Shown here piece by piece: positions 9,664-19,623 of a DNA stretch of 64,000 nucleotides. The notes below the pieces were generated by a model, which was not told where the DNA came from, did not search any database, and saw only the letters and a list, made by a program, of their open reading frames with translations. Numbering within the stretch: the stretch's first letter is position 1; every line of letters starts with the position of its first letter. Source of the DNA: Bremerella sp. JC817 (lineage in GTDB: Bacteria; Planctomycetota; Planctomycetia; Pirellulales; Pirellulaceae); NCBI RefSeq assembly GCF_040718835.1, contig NZ_JBFEFG010000268.1, positions 618,487 to 682,486 on the forward strand. The letters run 5' to 3'. The translations under genes were made by a program, and so were the position numbers.

Positions 9664-10689
9664 TTAATAATCGCCAATCACGCGGCCATCGGCACATGCC
9701 GACAGGTAGACGTAGGTGCTGAAGTCGATCGTCAGCGGAATGAACTGAACCGAACCGTCAGCCATTGCGAACTGAACGCCACCTGGGTGTTCCGAGGTGT
9801 TGTGGTACCACGAAGCTTCGCGTGGCCCCTTCAGACCCCAGCCGGTTGGCAGTGGGCCGGCACCGAGCCAGAAGTAGTTGTTGCCGTCGCCGCCGGTCGC
9901 TTCACCGTACAGGAACGTATTGCTCGAACCGTCGGTCACGTCACGCAGACCAACTTTGGTCCAGCTTCCGAAGATACCAGCGTAACGGCTCTGCTGGTTT
10001 TCCAGACGACCCAGGTAGCCGCCCGTTGGCAGGTAGCTGGTGAACTGGTAGTCGCCGTTGCCGGTCACATAACCCGAGAAGCCATAGCCCGAACCGGTCG
10101 ACGAACACTTGGCACCTTCACCACCACCATCTTCGCAGTTGGCTTGCAGGTTCAAGAAGGACGAGTCGCCGCGGAAGGTATCCGAAGGGCAGGTGAATGC
10201 GTTGACCTTGATCTTCGCGGCAGCATTGGTGCCGGGATCGTAGTTGTAGTACCAGTGGTACATCCAGTCGCCGTCGTTGCCGTAGCACCACGAGGCCGTA
10301 CCCTTGGCACCAGCGCGACGCTGTTCCATGGACTTCCAAGAATCCATCTGGTTGTAGAGAGCGTCTTGCTCAACGTAAGGCAACAACAGACCGAGCGAGC
10401 TCACACCGCTGTTGTACGTGAACGAGTTTCCATTGCCACAGTTGGCATCAGCCGAAATATCACCGGCTTGGAATGAACCGAACGTGTCGTGGAACGTAAG
10501 CGAAGCCAAGGCGAGCTGCTTGAGGTTGTTCCGGCACTCGGTTCGACGAGCTGCTTCACGAGCCTGTTGTACCGCGGGCAAGAGAAGAGCGATCAACACG
10601 CCAATAATGGCGATCACCACCAGAAGTTCGACCAGCGTAAAGGCAGATCGGCGCACACCGGCAGTAGGTCCTGATTGAGGCAAAATCAT
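9664..10689 (-). CDS. DUF1559 family protein with type IV prepilin leader
   Basis: The 341-residue protein starts with a 16-residue leader followed by [20 protein letters not shown] and then [17 protein letters not shown], the shared N-terminal helix of the family. The C-terminal H-x9-DG element reads HPGGVQFAMADGSVQFI. The central part is richer in Gly/Asn/Tyr than the two paralogues nearby, with several Cys residues (NCGNGN, NCEDGGG) that may form disulphides outside the cell. It is followed by a hairpin and a 67-residue lipoprotein. Export through a prepilin-type route is expected from the leader; function is not known. Confidence 0.94.
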   Translation of the reverse strand: MILPQSGPTAGVRRSAFTLVELLVVIAIIGVLIALLLPAVQQAREAARRTECRNNLKQLALASLTFHDTFGSFQAGDISADANCGNGNSFTYNSGVSSLGLLLPYVEQDALYNQMDSWKSMEQRRAGAKGTASWCYGNDGDWMYHWYYNYDPGTNAAAKIKVNAFTCPSDTFRGDSSFLNLQANCEDGGGEGAKCSSTGSGYGFSGYVTGNGDYQFTSYLPTGGYLGRLENQQSRYAGIFGSWTKVGLRDVTDGSSNTFLYGEATGGDGNNYFWLGAGPLPTGWGLKGPREASWYHNTSEHPGGVQFAMADGSVQFIPLTIDFSTYVYLSACADGRVIGDY

Positions 10690-11277
10690 GACATCATCCT
10701 AACAAATAGAGAGAAAAAGATAACGAGTCGGAATGATGGGGCGAATTGCAGATGGGTGTGCCCGCCACCCAACGATTTGGTCGCTGCCTGGGGGCGGACT
10801 CCACAAAGTGTTTAACTAGTTTGTGCTTGTTTTATGAAAATGTCGTGGCGATTTTTGTTATCCACGATGCGGAATTTGTACAATTGGGGCCTCGTCGATT
10901 TTCTCTCCCCAATGTTGCCCCTCTTTCCTCGAAGCGCTTCGTCGCCTTGCCTCTGATCTCAGCACGCTGCTGACCAATAAGCTTCCAGTCGGGCAATTTT
11001 ATTTCGGGCGAGCTGCCTGAAAACACGGCAATTCCGCTGATTTCGCAAGCAATCACGGTCGAACTTAGATTCTTCGATGCGTTTTGAAGTGGATATCCGC
11101 AAGAAATTTTGGCTCGCGTTTTGCTGTGACTAGGATGAAGTCACCTCGCTGCGAACCCAACTTTTATCCCCACTTTTGGCGTACCGCTTAGCGGAAATAC
11201 GGACCAGAAGTGCGGAATTCATACAATTTGTCCTAGCGCTCTTTTGCGCATTCGATAATTCCCTTATCAAATCACGC
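10690..11277. other. Intergenic region, no gene seen
   Basis: This 588-bp spacer separates the divergent DUF1559 and PAS-AraC genes. The frame of the regulator stays open upstream to about 11176, but the additional residues look unlike coding sequence. No convincing promoter or operator palindrome was found. Confidence 0.4.
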
Positions 11278-12060
11278 ATGCGAACCTTCAAGCCTCACGG
11301 GCTGAAATCTCGTGAACTTATATTCCAGAAGCTCCCTGGGATCGCCGAAGCGGAAAAGCTCTTCGACGCGCTCGATGACGTGCTTTTCTGCGTCAAGGAT
11401 CGCAATCTCCAATACATCGGCGCGAACGACGCATTTATCCGTTCGGCCGGCGTTCGATCGCGATCCGAGCTGCTCGGCAGGTCAGCATTTGATCTCTTTC
11501 CCCAGGAATTAGCGGCATGCTACGAGCAGCAGGACGAAGAGATCCTGGCCAACGGCAACGGGCTGAGCGACCGCTTAGAGATGGTTACCCGCCGCGACGG
11601 CGACATCGGCTGGTTCGTTTCGCAGAAGACCTTGGTGTGCGATAACAACGGCGAATTCCTCGCGATCTGCGGCATCTCGCGCGACCTGTCCCTCACAGCA
11701 TCGGCCCCGAAAGAGAAGAAGCTCGACGCGATCGCCGAGACGATTTCGCTGCTGCACGAGAACTATGCCCAACCTTTACGGGTGATGGAACTCGCCAACA
11801 AGGCGGGGCTGTCGGCAAGCCAGTTTGCCCGTCGCGTTCGCGTGATGACGGGACTCACACCGCGGCAGATTTTGACGAAGGCCCGAGTCGAAGCCGCAGC
11901 GGTCGCCTTACGTGATACGAATGACGCCCTTGGCGTGATCGCTTCGAATTGTGGCTTCTACGACCAGGCCTCGCTGACACGGCATTTCAAAGCGGCGACC
12001 GGCACCACGCCGGCCCAATACCGCACGACCTATCGGCATTCGAGCCGTCAACGCCACTAA
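11278..12060 (+). CDS. Transcriptional regulator, PAS sensor domain fused to AraC-type DNA-binding domain
   Basis: From the ATG at 11278 the product has 260 residues. Residues about 25-145 form a PAS domain (LDDVLFCVKDRNLQYIGAND, then LGRSAFDLFP and GEFLAICGISRDLS), and residues about 160-255 hold the two helix-turn-helix motifs of AraC/XylS proteins (MELANKAGLSASQFARRVRV and ALGVIASNCGFYDQASLTRH). It probably activates transcription in response to a small molecule or cofactor held by the PAS domain. An upstream in-frame ATG at 11176 would add 34 poorly conserved-looking residues and is not preferred. No neighbouring target gene is obvious. A strong shared terminator follows. Confidence 0.92.
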   Translation: MRTFKPHGLKSRELIFQKLPGIAEAEKLFDALDDVLFCVKDRNLQYIGANDAFIRSAGVRSRSELLGRSAFDLFPQELAACYEQQDEEILANGNGLSDRLEMVTRRDGDIGWFVSQKTLVCDNNGEFLAICGISRDLSLTASAPKEKKLDAIAETISLLHENYAQPLRVMELANKAGLSASQFARRVRVMTGLTPRQILTKARVEAAAVALRDTNDALGVIASNCGFYDQASLTRHFKAATGTTPAQYRTTYRHSSRQRH

Positions 12061-12071
12061 CCTGCCGCAAG

Positions 12072-12104
12072 GTTCCCCTGACCGTTGACGTTTGTCAGGG
12101 GAAC
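12072..12104. terminator. Bidirectional intrinsic terminator between convergent genes
   Basis: GTTCCCCTGAC (12072-12082) and GTCAGGGGAAC (12094-12104) make a perfect 11-bp stem with an 11-nt loop, followed by GTTCTT on the plus strand. It sits 12 bp after the PAS-AraC stop and 15 bp before the end of the convergent HEAT-repeat gene. Confidence 0.8.
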
Positions 12105-12118
12105 GTTCTTCCGGGCGG

Positions 12119-15100
12119 TTACTCTTTCGGCAACTCGATGCCGGCCTGCTTGGCCGCTTCGGTATCGATCTTCGCGATCGCTTCGCTCAGGTACCGCTTC
12201 CGATAGTCGGTCACACTTTCATAGAGCGTCAGCAACCGAGGCAGCGCGACCTTGGCGGGCGGGCCAATCTTGCCGAGCGTTTCGATCGCGGCCGCTTGCG
12301 TCTGCTCGCTTTCATTCAGCAGCGCAACCAATCTCGGTACGAGGTCGACGATCTGCTCGGGATAGTTCCCCAGGCCAGTGATCGCCGCGCGCTGTACGTC
12401 GGCGCTCGGATCATCGAGCTTCCCATTGAGCGCGGTTAAAAGCTGCTCATTGGCCTCTTTCTGGGTGGAAAGCGCACCGATTGCCGCGACGCGCTGTTCG
12501 TCAATCTTTGAATCGAGTAGCTTCATCAGCGGTGGCGTGAACGCTGGATCGTAGTGGTCCATCGAACGAATCGTTCTTTCAGCCGCCAATTGCCACTCTG
12601 GGTCCTCTGTGGCCAGCGCATCTACTACGATCGGGGAGAGCTTGAACCGCTCTTCGATGACGTAAGCCTCGGAAAGTGCTTCATATTTAAGCACGGGATC
12701 ATCCAGACGGCGTTGAAACTCAGCGACAAGTGCGTCGGTTGGGGCTTCGATCTTGATAATCGTCTGGGCGATTTCGAGCAGCGATTCCGTTTGCGGCAAC
12801 CGCGCATCGATTTTTGGCCCGGCACTTTTCGCAGCGGGTCCAATCTGCCGCAACGCTTCCATCGTATCGTAGTCCAGTTCCAGATCTTCGAACGCTGCGA
12901 CGATGTCGTCGACCGCCGGTTCCGCGGCCGGACCGATCGCGTGCAACATGCCCATGGCCATCGCCGCCTCATCGGTCTTCGACTGCAACACCTCTTGCAG
13001 CCGAGGCAAAACCGGCGCGGCATGTTCTTTCATTTCTGCCAGGACCCGCGAAAGACGCCAGTCCCAGTTCTCAGGCGGCTGCTTCAGCATCGCTTGCAGC
13101 GGAGGAAGCAGTTCCGGAGCATCTGGCTTCAGCACGGCCAACAAGAAGAGCGATTCGCGTTTCACCGCTTCGTCCGGCGATTGAAGTCCCTTCGTCAGGG
13201 CCGGCACAAGCTCTTGCGAGAACGGTTCGTCCTTCCGAGCCTGGTGGGTGATGCCGGTCATGTACGAATTGATCAGGCGAGCTTTCACCGTGGCGTCTTC
13301 TTCGGTGTCGATCCGCTTGGCCAGTTCGGTCAGCTGAGCCGCGTTGAAGTGCCGCGCGATCGGCCTTCGCGAATAGTCGTCTTCCATCTTCGCCAGCGTG
13401 TCGATCAACACGACCGTCAGCTCCTGGGAATCGTTATCCGATTCCGCCAACCGGCGGCCTACCTGGGATTGGGTTTGCTCCGGCAGGTCCGGCAATTGCT
13501 TGATCAATCCCGGGACGATGACGTCGGCTTCCTGTTTCCGCAGCAACATGCTTTCGACCAGCACGTCGGTGAAGTCGTACTGTTCGAGGTACAAACCTGC
13601 CAACAGCTTCGGTGCCAGCTCGATATCGGCGGCGTCCCCCAAGGCCAACAGCATGGCTGCCGTCGTCGCGATCGACAGGTCGTCGCTTTCCAGCAGCGGT
13701 TTCAGCGCCGCTTGCACGGCGGGGTCGAGTGGTTCGACTTCCTGGCCACCGTAGCGGTTCTGAATGTTCGCGGTCAGCGCGGCCAGACGCAGTTCATCGG
13801 ACAGCTCTGACGCGCGGATCCCTTCGACCAGCTTCTCGACCCCGGTTGGGCCTGCCAGGAAGAGGCACTTGCCGATAGCGCGAATGTTCTCGCGGCGCTG
13901 GTATCGGCCGACCTCGTCGTCGGAGGTTCCGAGCTGCGAGGCGAGCGTTTCTATCGCTTTCGGGCTGAAGACGAAGTCTTTCAGTCTGGCACTCACGATA
14001 TGAGCCGCCGGAACGACGGTCGCTTCCTCTTCCAGCATCACGGCCAACGCCTCGCGTGTGGCAGGGCTTTCCAGGCTGCTTCGCTCCAGCGCCTGACGGG
14101 CCGCGCCGGCAATCTCGGGGCTGCCGGTGTTCATCACCATCAGCATGGCGGCTTCGACCTTCGCCTGAGTTTCGGGCGAGATCATTTCGTAGTACGGCAT
14201 CTGGTAAATCGCGTTCAACTGAGCCGGGCCTTCTTCGCTGGCCGCTTGCACCAAGATGTCCATCACCTTGTCGCTTCGGTCGCCAAGCTGGCTCAGGGCG
14301 ATCGCACTCCAGGTTCGCTGCACGGCGTCTTCCGATGCCAGGGCGTCGTACAGTTTCTGGAAGCGATCGGTGTACTGCGGAGGCACGGTCGAGTCGAGCC
14401 AGCCCATCGCATTGCTACGCTGATGGTCTTCGATATCGGCCGACAGCAGATAGTCGATGGCCTGAGGCGTGACCGCGCGACGCAGCATCCACAGTTGCTG
14501 GTTCTGGCGACCACTCTGATCGTTCATCGCGGCGATGAAGGCGAGGCCCAGGATCTTTTCAGAACGATCTCCCAGAGCAAACAACTGCTGGGCCGCCTTG
14601 GCGCGGACCGATTCGTCGTCGTCGTCGAGCAAAGTCTGGCTGATCTCGCGCTTCTGATCGTCCGAGATGTCAATCTTGTCCAGCAGGGCAAGCGAGTTCG
14701 CTTTCACCTTCGGGCTTTCGCTTTGTAGGCCTTGCTGCAGCACGGCCGGCGCGTTCTCGCCCAGGTTCGTCAGGAACGTCTCAACCGCTTCGTCGTCGTC
14801 CAGATCGAGCAGCCCCAGGCCCAGTTCCACCACGGCTGGGTTGGCGGGGTCAATTTTCGCCAGCGCGGCAACCGCCGTGTCGGGGATGCCGTAGGCGTCG
14901 TTCTCTTGGGCGGTCTTGATCAACTGCGGTACGGTCGACTTCGCTTCGGCCCCCATCGCTCCGAGCGCGATGATCGCGTTTTCGACGTCGCTATCATCTG
15001 TGCTCGACAGCAGTGGCGTGATCGCCGGGATCGCATCTTTGGCGGCGGGGCCCAGCTTGGCAATCGTGTCGAGAACGACATTGCGGTTGTCGATGTCTTC

Positions 15101-17518
15101 CAGCAGCTTAGGGACAAGCTTGACGAACTCCGGACCGCCAGCCTCGATCGCGCCCAGGGCTTGGATCGGGGCGGAAGGGTAATCCCACGTCTTGATACAT
15201 TCGATAAGCTGCGGAACCGCCTCCTTCGCCGCCGGGCCGAAGGCAACCAGCGCGTCGACCGAATCGGTTTTCAGGTCATAATCTTCCGACTGCAAGTAAC
15301 TGGCCACCAGCGGCGTGAGCGAAGCGGCTTTCGGGCCGAGCTTGACCAGCGTCGGGATCCAGCGGGCTCGCTTCTGATCGGAAGGTGCTTCTTCCAGTTG
15401 CTTCTTGATCGCGGCGACCAGGTCGTCGGCCGGCAAATCGAACTTGGCGATCAGCGCGGCGTTCTGCTCCATGACTAGGGCATAGAAATAGCTTTCAGGA
15501 TTGACCTCGGCCATCACCTTCTTGGCGAACGGCTCGATCAAGTCGCGCTGGGTGCCGATCGCGGCCAGCGTTTCAAGCTGTACGGTGCGGATGCTCTCGG
15601 TATCGTCGAACACCATCGGATCGAGTTCAACGTTGATGATCGCCGGCACCAGGCTGCTGGCGTCGTCTTCGTAGACGCGGACTTGTCGCAAGATCGTTTC
15701 CAGCAGCTTCGGATTGCCATTCTCGATCAAGGCTTGAAACTTGGAGAGGGCTTCCGGTTTGCGAACGCTGCATAGCATGTCGATCGCTTCGCGGTAGGTC
15801 ACCACCGGACCGTCGGTCGAGACCGCCTCCAGATAGACGTCGTAATCAGGGTTCGCCCCGCGTACCCGCATCAGCAGATCGATCGCGGCAACATAAAGGT
15901 GCGGCTCGTCTTTCTCCTGCGCCACCTTGCGGGCCAGTTCGGCCAGTTGCTCGCCGTCGTCCCCATCGAGATTCAGGTCGAGTCCGTCGGCCAGGCTTTC
16001 CAATCCGATCAACGCGCTGATGCGGCGACGCACCGGCAGTTCCGGATCGACCGCCATCTTCTTCAGCATCGGAAAGAAGGTCGGGCCACCGTCTCCGAAG
16101 ATGCCATAATAGCTGCCGTCACGCTCTTCCACATCTTTCAGCAGCAAACTCAAGCGAATCTCGTCCGCACCATCACAGTTCGCGAGGGCATCCTTCGCTT
16201 TATTTTTGCTGTAGCCAGGCTCTTCGTTCTCGGCCGCACTGACTAGGGCGTCTAACAGCTCGGGCGGAAGTGGTTTCATGTTGGGCAGGTTTTCGTAGAC
16301 TTCGGCCCGAACGAAGTTGTCTTTATCTTTCATGAGCGTCAACAACGCCTGCGTCACCTCTTCGGTCGGTGGCTGAATGCTGCAGAGCCCTGGCACGGCG
16401 TACTTCTTGGCCGAGTTGCTTTCCGACTTGGTCGCTTCGATCAACGCGTTGACGACCCAAGGGCTTTTCGCCGGCAGTTCCGACAAACCACGAATGGCCC
16501 GGTCCGAGAACCAACTATCTTTGTGCCTGGTCGCTTCGAGCAGCGGCTTCTCTTCCCCCAGCTTGCCGAGCGCGATCGCAGCCGCCTCGCTGCGGCCGTA
16601 GCTGGTGACGGCGATCTGGCTGAGCTGTTTGGTCGCTTGCCGTCCATAATCCCCCATCTCGCTAATGGTCTCGATCACGAGGTCCCCGTGGATGAAGTCG
16701 TCGTCTTCGAGAAGCTGCATCAACATCGGCATCGTCGCCGAGGCATCGGGGCCCGAAGACTTGATAATGGTCAGGGCCCGCCGCGAGTGATCGCTCTGGA
16801 GAAACGGCACCACTTCCCCCATTGCCGAGCTGATATCCAATTGCCGCTCTTCGCTGGTCTGCACATCCCACAACAATTCGAGCGACGCACCGCGGACGAG
16901 GTCGCTTGGATCTTGCGTGCCGGTCCGCAGCAACGAGACAATCTCCGCGTCGCGACCCTTCACCCAGCGCACCATGTGCCACAGCGCATCTTTACGCGAC
17001 TCGGCGTGCGGGTAGGTGAGGAAAATCTCTTTCAGCTTATCGAAGTCAGGCTCGTCGTATTCTTCGAGCGTCCGCTGAACTTCTTCACTGACCGATTGGT
17101 CGGCTGGCATCTCTTCGCCTGAGAAAGCCGCGGCGATCGGTGGGGCGTCGGCCACCTTCAGCACGAAGGGGACCTTGCCGTCCCCGTTGGTTTCGGTGGG
17201 CGGCTGTTCGGCCTCCATCGCTTCGGTACCGCTCGGGTCGGCTGGCTCGGTCGTCGATGGCTCCTTCATCGACGATTCGGCATCGTCTTCCGAGGCTTCC
17301 ACCTTGGCGTCGCCGTCCTTGATCGAGGCCTGCCGGATCGGCTCGTTCAAGGTCCCTCGGCTGTCGTTCTGCTGCTGCAGATCTTCGGCCCGTTCGGTCC
17401 AAACACCGCTGGGTCGATCTTTGGGTGGATCACTATCATTACTCGCGATATCGTTCTGACTTGAACAACCAACCAGCAGTACCAACCAACCGAAGCGAAC
17501 CAGAGTAGATCGATCCAT
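12119..17518 (-). CDS. Giant HEAT-repeat lipoprotein
   Basis: The ATG at 17518 is preceded at 8 nt by GAGG and is preferred to the adjacent GTG at 17521. The 1799-residue product has a lipoprotein signal with lipobox LVGC near residue 19, about 90 acidic, low-complexity residues, a DGKVPFVLKVADAPP element, and then an almost uninterrupted series of HEAT/armadillo-type helical repeats to the C terminus (for example LVKLGPKAASLTPLVASYL and AIIALGAMGAEAKSTVPQLI). Such solenoids act as scaffolds for protein binding. The lipid anchor predicts that the whole superhelix lies outside the cytoplasmic membrane. No catalytic motif is visible. Partners are unknown. It is convergent with the PAS-AraC gene. 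Confidence 0.9.
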   Translation of the reverse strand: MDRSTLVRFGWLVLLVGCSSQNDIASNDSDPPKDRPSGVWTERAEDLQQQNDSRGTLNEPIRQASIKDGDAKVEASEDDAESSMKEPSTTEPADPSGTEAMEAEQPPTETNGDGKVPFVLKVADAPPIAAAFSGEEMPADQSVSEEVQRTLEEYDEPDFDKLKEIFLTYPHAESRKDALWHMVRWVKGRDAEIVSLLRTGTQDPSDLVRGASLELLWDVQTSEERQLDISSAMGEVVPFLQSDHSRRALTIIKSSGPDASATMPMLMQLLEDDDFIHGDLVIETISEMGDYGRQATKQLSQIAVTSYGRSEAAAIALGKLGEEKPLLEATRHKDSWFSDRAIRGLSELPAKSPWVVNALIEATKSESNSAKKYAVPGLCSIQPPTEEVTQALLTLMKDKDNFVRAEVYENLPNMKPLPPELLDALVSAAENEEPGYSKNKAKDALANCDGADEIRLSLLLKDVEERDGSYYGIFGDGGPTFFPMLKKMAVDPELPVRRRISALIGLESLADGLDLNLDGDDGEQLAELARKVAQEKDEPHLYVAAIDLLMRVRGANPDYDVYLEAVSTDGPVVTYREAIDMLCSVRKPEALSKFQALIENGNPKLLETILRQVRVYEDDASSLVPAIINVELDPMVFDDTESIRTVQLETLAAIGTQRDLIEPFAKKVMAEVNPESYFYALVMEQNAALIAKFDLPADDLVAAIKKQLEEAPSDQKRARWIPTLVKLGPKAASLTPLVASYLQSEDYDLKTDSVDALVAFGPAAKEAVPQLIECIKTWDYPSAPIQALGAIEAGGPEFVKLVPKLLEDIDNRNVVLDTIAKLGPAAKDAIPAITPLLSSTDDSDVENAIIALGAMGAEAKSTVPQLIKTAQENDAYGIPDTAVAALAKIDPANPAVVELGLGLLDLDDDEAVETFLTNLGENAPAVLQQGLQSESPKVKANSLALLDKIDISDDQKREISQTLLDDDDESVRAKAAQQLFALGDRSEKILGLAFIAAMNDQSGRQNQQLWMLRRAVTPQAIDYLLSADIEDHQRSNAMGWLDSTVPPQYTDRFQKLYDALASEDAVQRTWSAIALSQLGDRSDKVMDILVQAASEEGPAQLNAIYQMPYYEMISPETQAKVEAAMLMVMNTGSPEIAGAARQALERSSLESPATREALAVMLEEEATVVPAAHIVSARLKDFVFSPKAIETLASQLGTSDDEVGRYQRRENIRAIGKCLFLAGPTGVEKLVEGIRASELSDELRLAALTANIQNRYGGQEVEPLDPAVQAALKPLLESDDLSIATTAAMLLALGDAADIELAPKLLAGLYLEQYDFTDVLVESMLLRKQEADVIVPGLIKQLPDLPEQTQSQVGRRLAESDNDSQELTVVLIDTLAKMEDDYSRRPIARHFNAAQLTELAKRIDTEEDATVKARLINSYMTGITHQARKDEPFSQELVPALTKGLQSPDEAVKRESLFLLAVLKPDAPELLPPLQAMLKQPPENWDWRLSRVLAEMKEHAAPVLPRLQEVLQSKTDEAAMAMGMLHAIGPAAEPAVDDIVAAFEDLELDYDTMEALRQIGPAAKSAGPKIDARLPQTESLLEIAQTIIKIEAPTDALVAEFQRRLDDPVLKYEALSEAYVIEERFKLSPIVVDALATEDPEWQLAAERTIRSMDHYDPAFTPPLMKLLDSKIDEQRVAAIGALSTQKEANEQLLTALNGKLDDPSADVQRAAITGLGNYPEQIVDLVPRLVALLNESEQTQAAAIETLGKIGPPAKVALPRLLTLYESVTDYRKRYLSEAIAKIDTEAAKQAGIELPKE

Positions 17519-17808
17519 CACGAGACCTCAAAAGCGGAGCAGGGGAGAAGTTTCGAGGCCAACCCGCTGGCTAAAGTTGGGCCCCCCAAAAAAGGAAGTG
17601 TGCATTGTTCCTGATTTTGCAGGGGCCTGCAAACACCTGGCCTCATTTTACCAACGAAACGGCCTGAAGGTCGAACGTCAGGAAAGCGTCGTTATTCTGG
17701 CGTTCGTGGTGGAAATGGGGTACAGTCACCTCCGCCTAGCCCCCGGCAACCCCCTCTACCAAATGCCAGGATGGGAAACCTAGTCGAAATGAATTCGAGC
17801 AAAGCAAC

Positions 17809-18669
17809 ATGGCACCCCAACTGACACCAGCCCGAACCAAAGAACCACGCGAAGCGATTCCTCCGGAAGCTTACTCGCACAATGCTCCCACGTGGTTACG
17901 GCATACGGCGGCCACTTTTTGGTTGGGGTTTGTGTTGTTTCTGCTTCCGCTCGCGCTGGGCCTGTTTGAAGACCCACACGCGCTGATTCCCTGGGGCGGA
18001 CTGCTCATCGTTTTGCTGGCAATCGGGCTGGCGGTTTGCGCCGCGGACCTGTTTCGCTTGGGGGTTCGTCTGATGGGACTGGCCGCGCTGCTTTGTTCAA
18101 CGCCGACCTTACTGACGAAATTCGAGAACTCGCATCTACTCGTTGGCACCGTGCTGCTGATGGTGGCGACGTTCGGGCTGACCTATGGTGTGCGGACGCT
18201 GCTGTCGTTGGCCGGCTTTACCGATCACTTGCCGAAACAGCTCTCGATTCAAACGTTGCTGTTGACCACCGCCGGTTTCGCGGTGCTGGCCGCCAGCGGA
18301 ACCTATGTCTTTCAACAGGTCGGCCATGCCTTCGCCTTTCATCGCTTGCCCCAACTGATTCCGATCTCGCTGCTGGTGTTCGGGGTGTCGTGGCAATCGG
18401 CCAGCAGTTCGGTCATGCTCTTCGCCAAAGGTTCGTTGAAGGAAGCCTTGCTGATCAGCCTGACATTGTCGGTGACCGGGTCGTGGCTGTTGATGCTGGG
18501 CATCCTGCTGGAAGATGCCGACTTCCATCTGATCACCATGATGCGCATGGCGTTTGATGAACACATGCTGCTTTCCGCCTTCCCATTTGCCATGGGCGCG
18601 ACGACGTTCTATTGGGTCTTCATGCTGCTCACCCTCGGATCGTTCCGCACCCTGGCTCGCGCGATGTAG
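17809..18669 (+). CDS. Multi-pass membrane protein, first of a paralogous operon
   Basis: This 286-residue protein has about eight hydrophobic segments and a cytoplasmic-looking N terminus of some 40 residues. At the start of the fifth segment it contains KQLSIQTLLLTTA, the same position and pattern (x-L/M/I-S-L/M/I-x-x-L) found in four following genes, so it belongs to their family. It opens a run of six genes all on the plus strand with tiny gaps or overlaps. There are no transporter signature motifs, no catalytic residues recognisable, and no signal peptide. The arrangement suggests subunits of one membrane assembly or recent duplications; the role is unknown. Confidence 0.85.
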   Translation: MAPQLTPARTKEPREAIPPEAYSHNAPTWLRHTAATFWLGFVLFLLPLALGLFEDPHALIPWGGLLIVLLAIGLAVCAADLFRLGVRLMGLAALLCSTPTLLTKFENSHLLVGTVLLMVATFGLTYGVRTLLSLAGFTDHLPKQLSIQTLLLTTAGFAVLAASGTYVFQQVGHAFAFHRLPQLIPISLLVFGVSWQSASSSVMLFAKGSLKEALLISLTLSVTGSWLLMLGILLEDADFHLITMMRMAFDEHMLLSAFPFAMGATTFYWVFMLLTLGSFRTLARAM

Positions 18670-18720
18670 TTTGATTCGATGAATGGCATCGTCCCCGTCA
18701 ACTTCTTAGAACGCTTTTCC

Positions 18721-19623
18721 ATGTCCACCGACACCCAACCTGACGACTCGCTGGTTCGCCGCGCTGGGGCACGCCTTGAGCCTTCGTGGCTCCCAGTTGC
18801 GACCAGGGTAGTGGCGGGCGGCTGGTTGTTGGCGGTGTTCGTCGTGGTACCGATCGTCCGGCCAGAACTGTTTCACCCCTCGTATCTTCTGCTGCTTTGC
18901 ACCATGGCGGCCTTGTTGGCGGTAGAGCGTCAGGGAAGGTTTTCACTCGGCGGGCGTTTGTTGTGCCTGGTTGGGGTGATGTTGGTGGCGCCGTGGGTGT
19001 TTCGCTGGCTGAACTCGTTGTACGAGAACCCACCGGTGCTGATCGACTCCGGGCGTCCCTACGCGTTCGAGATGACATGGGTCGCGACCTTTGCGTTCGC
19101 CTGCAGTTGGTTTCTGGCAGAGCTTCGTCGCCGGAACCAAAACCGCGAGGGGCACCGTTGGCAGATGTCGATGGCAAACTTGTTCTGGCTGACCGCGGCC
19201 ATTGCAGGCTGGCTTGCCCTGATCATTCACTTCTATCACCAGGAAGGCTTTGCCGACGTGTTTCTGTCAGGGGGGGCGGTGATTTGGTTTCCTCTCTTTT
19301 ATTTGTCGGTTGTCGCGATCACCGGCTTGCAGTTCGGTTTCGCCAGTGTCGTCTTGGAACCGTACGGTCGCCCGACAAAAACGCTGTTCGGTTCGGGACT
19401 GCTGCTGTTGGCTTCGCTCCCGTTGAATATCTTGAACGGCGTCCTTTTGGATTTGGATAGGGGAACCGCCGGAGGAAGCGTCCTGCAGTCGAACTTCGCG
19501 TTCTATTGGATCTGGGAGTCGATCCTCGTTCAAATTCAATGGTGGTCGGTGGCCGCAATCACCCTCGGTGCGCTCCACAACCTTTTCCTTCGTATCCAAC
19601 GGGCAGAAACCGATGAGCCGTGA
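18721..19623 (+). CDS. Multi-pass membrane protein, paralogue 2 of the operon
   Basis: The ATG at 18721 gives a hydrophilic N terminus (MSTDTQPDDSLVRRAG) like its paralogues; an in-frame ATG at 18679, 9 bp after the previous stop, would add 14 residues and cannot be excluded. The 300-residue protein has about eight hydrophobic segments, with a basic loop RRRNQNREGHR followed by WQMSMANLFWL at the start of segment five, the family motif. The C terminus overlaps the start of the next gene by 11 bp, which implies translational coupling. No known functional motif is seen. Confidence 0.84.
   Translation: MSTDTQPDDSLVRRAGARLEPSWLPVATRVVAGGWLLAVFVVVPIVRPELFHPSYLLLLCTMAALLAVERQGRFSLGGRLLCLVGVMLVAPWVFRWLNSLYENPPVLIDSGRPYAFEMTWVATFAFACSWFLAELRRRNQNREGHRWQMSMANLFWLTAAIAGWLALIIHFYHQEGFADVFLSGGAVIWFPLFYLSVVAITGLQFGFASVVLEPYGRPTKTLFGSGLLLLASLPLNILNGVLLDLDRGTAGGSVLQSNFAFYWIWESILVQIQWWSVAAITLGALHNLFLRIQRAETDEP

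Noticed and set aside
12554..13810. 418-codon open frame on the plus strand
   Set aside because: It lies entirely opposite the HEAT-repeat gene and encodes an Arg/Gln/Phe-rich sequence without recognisable features.
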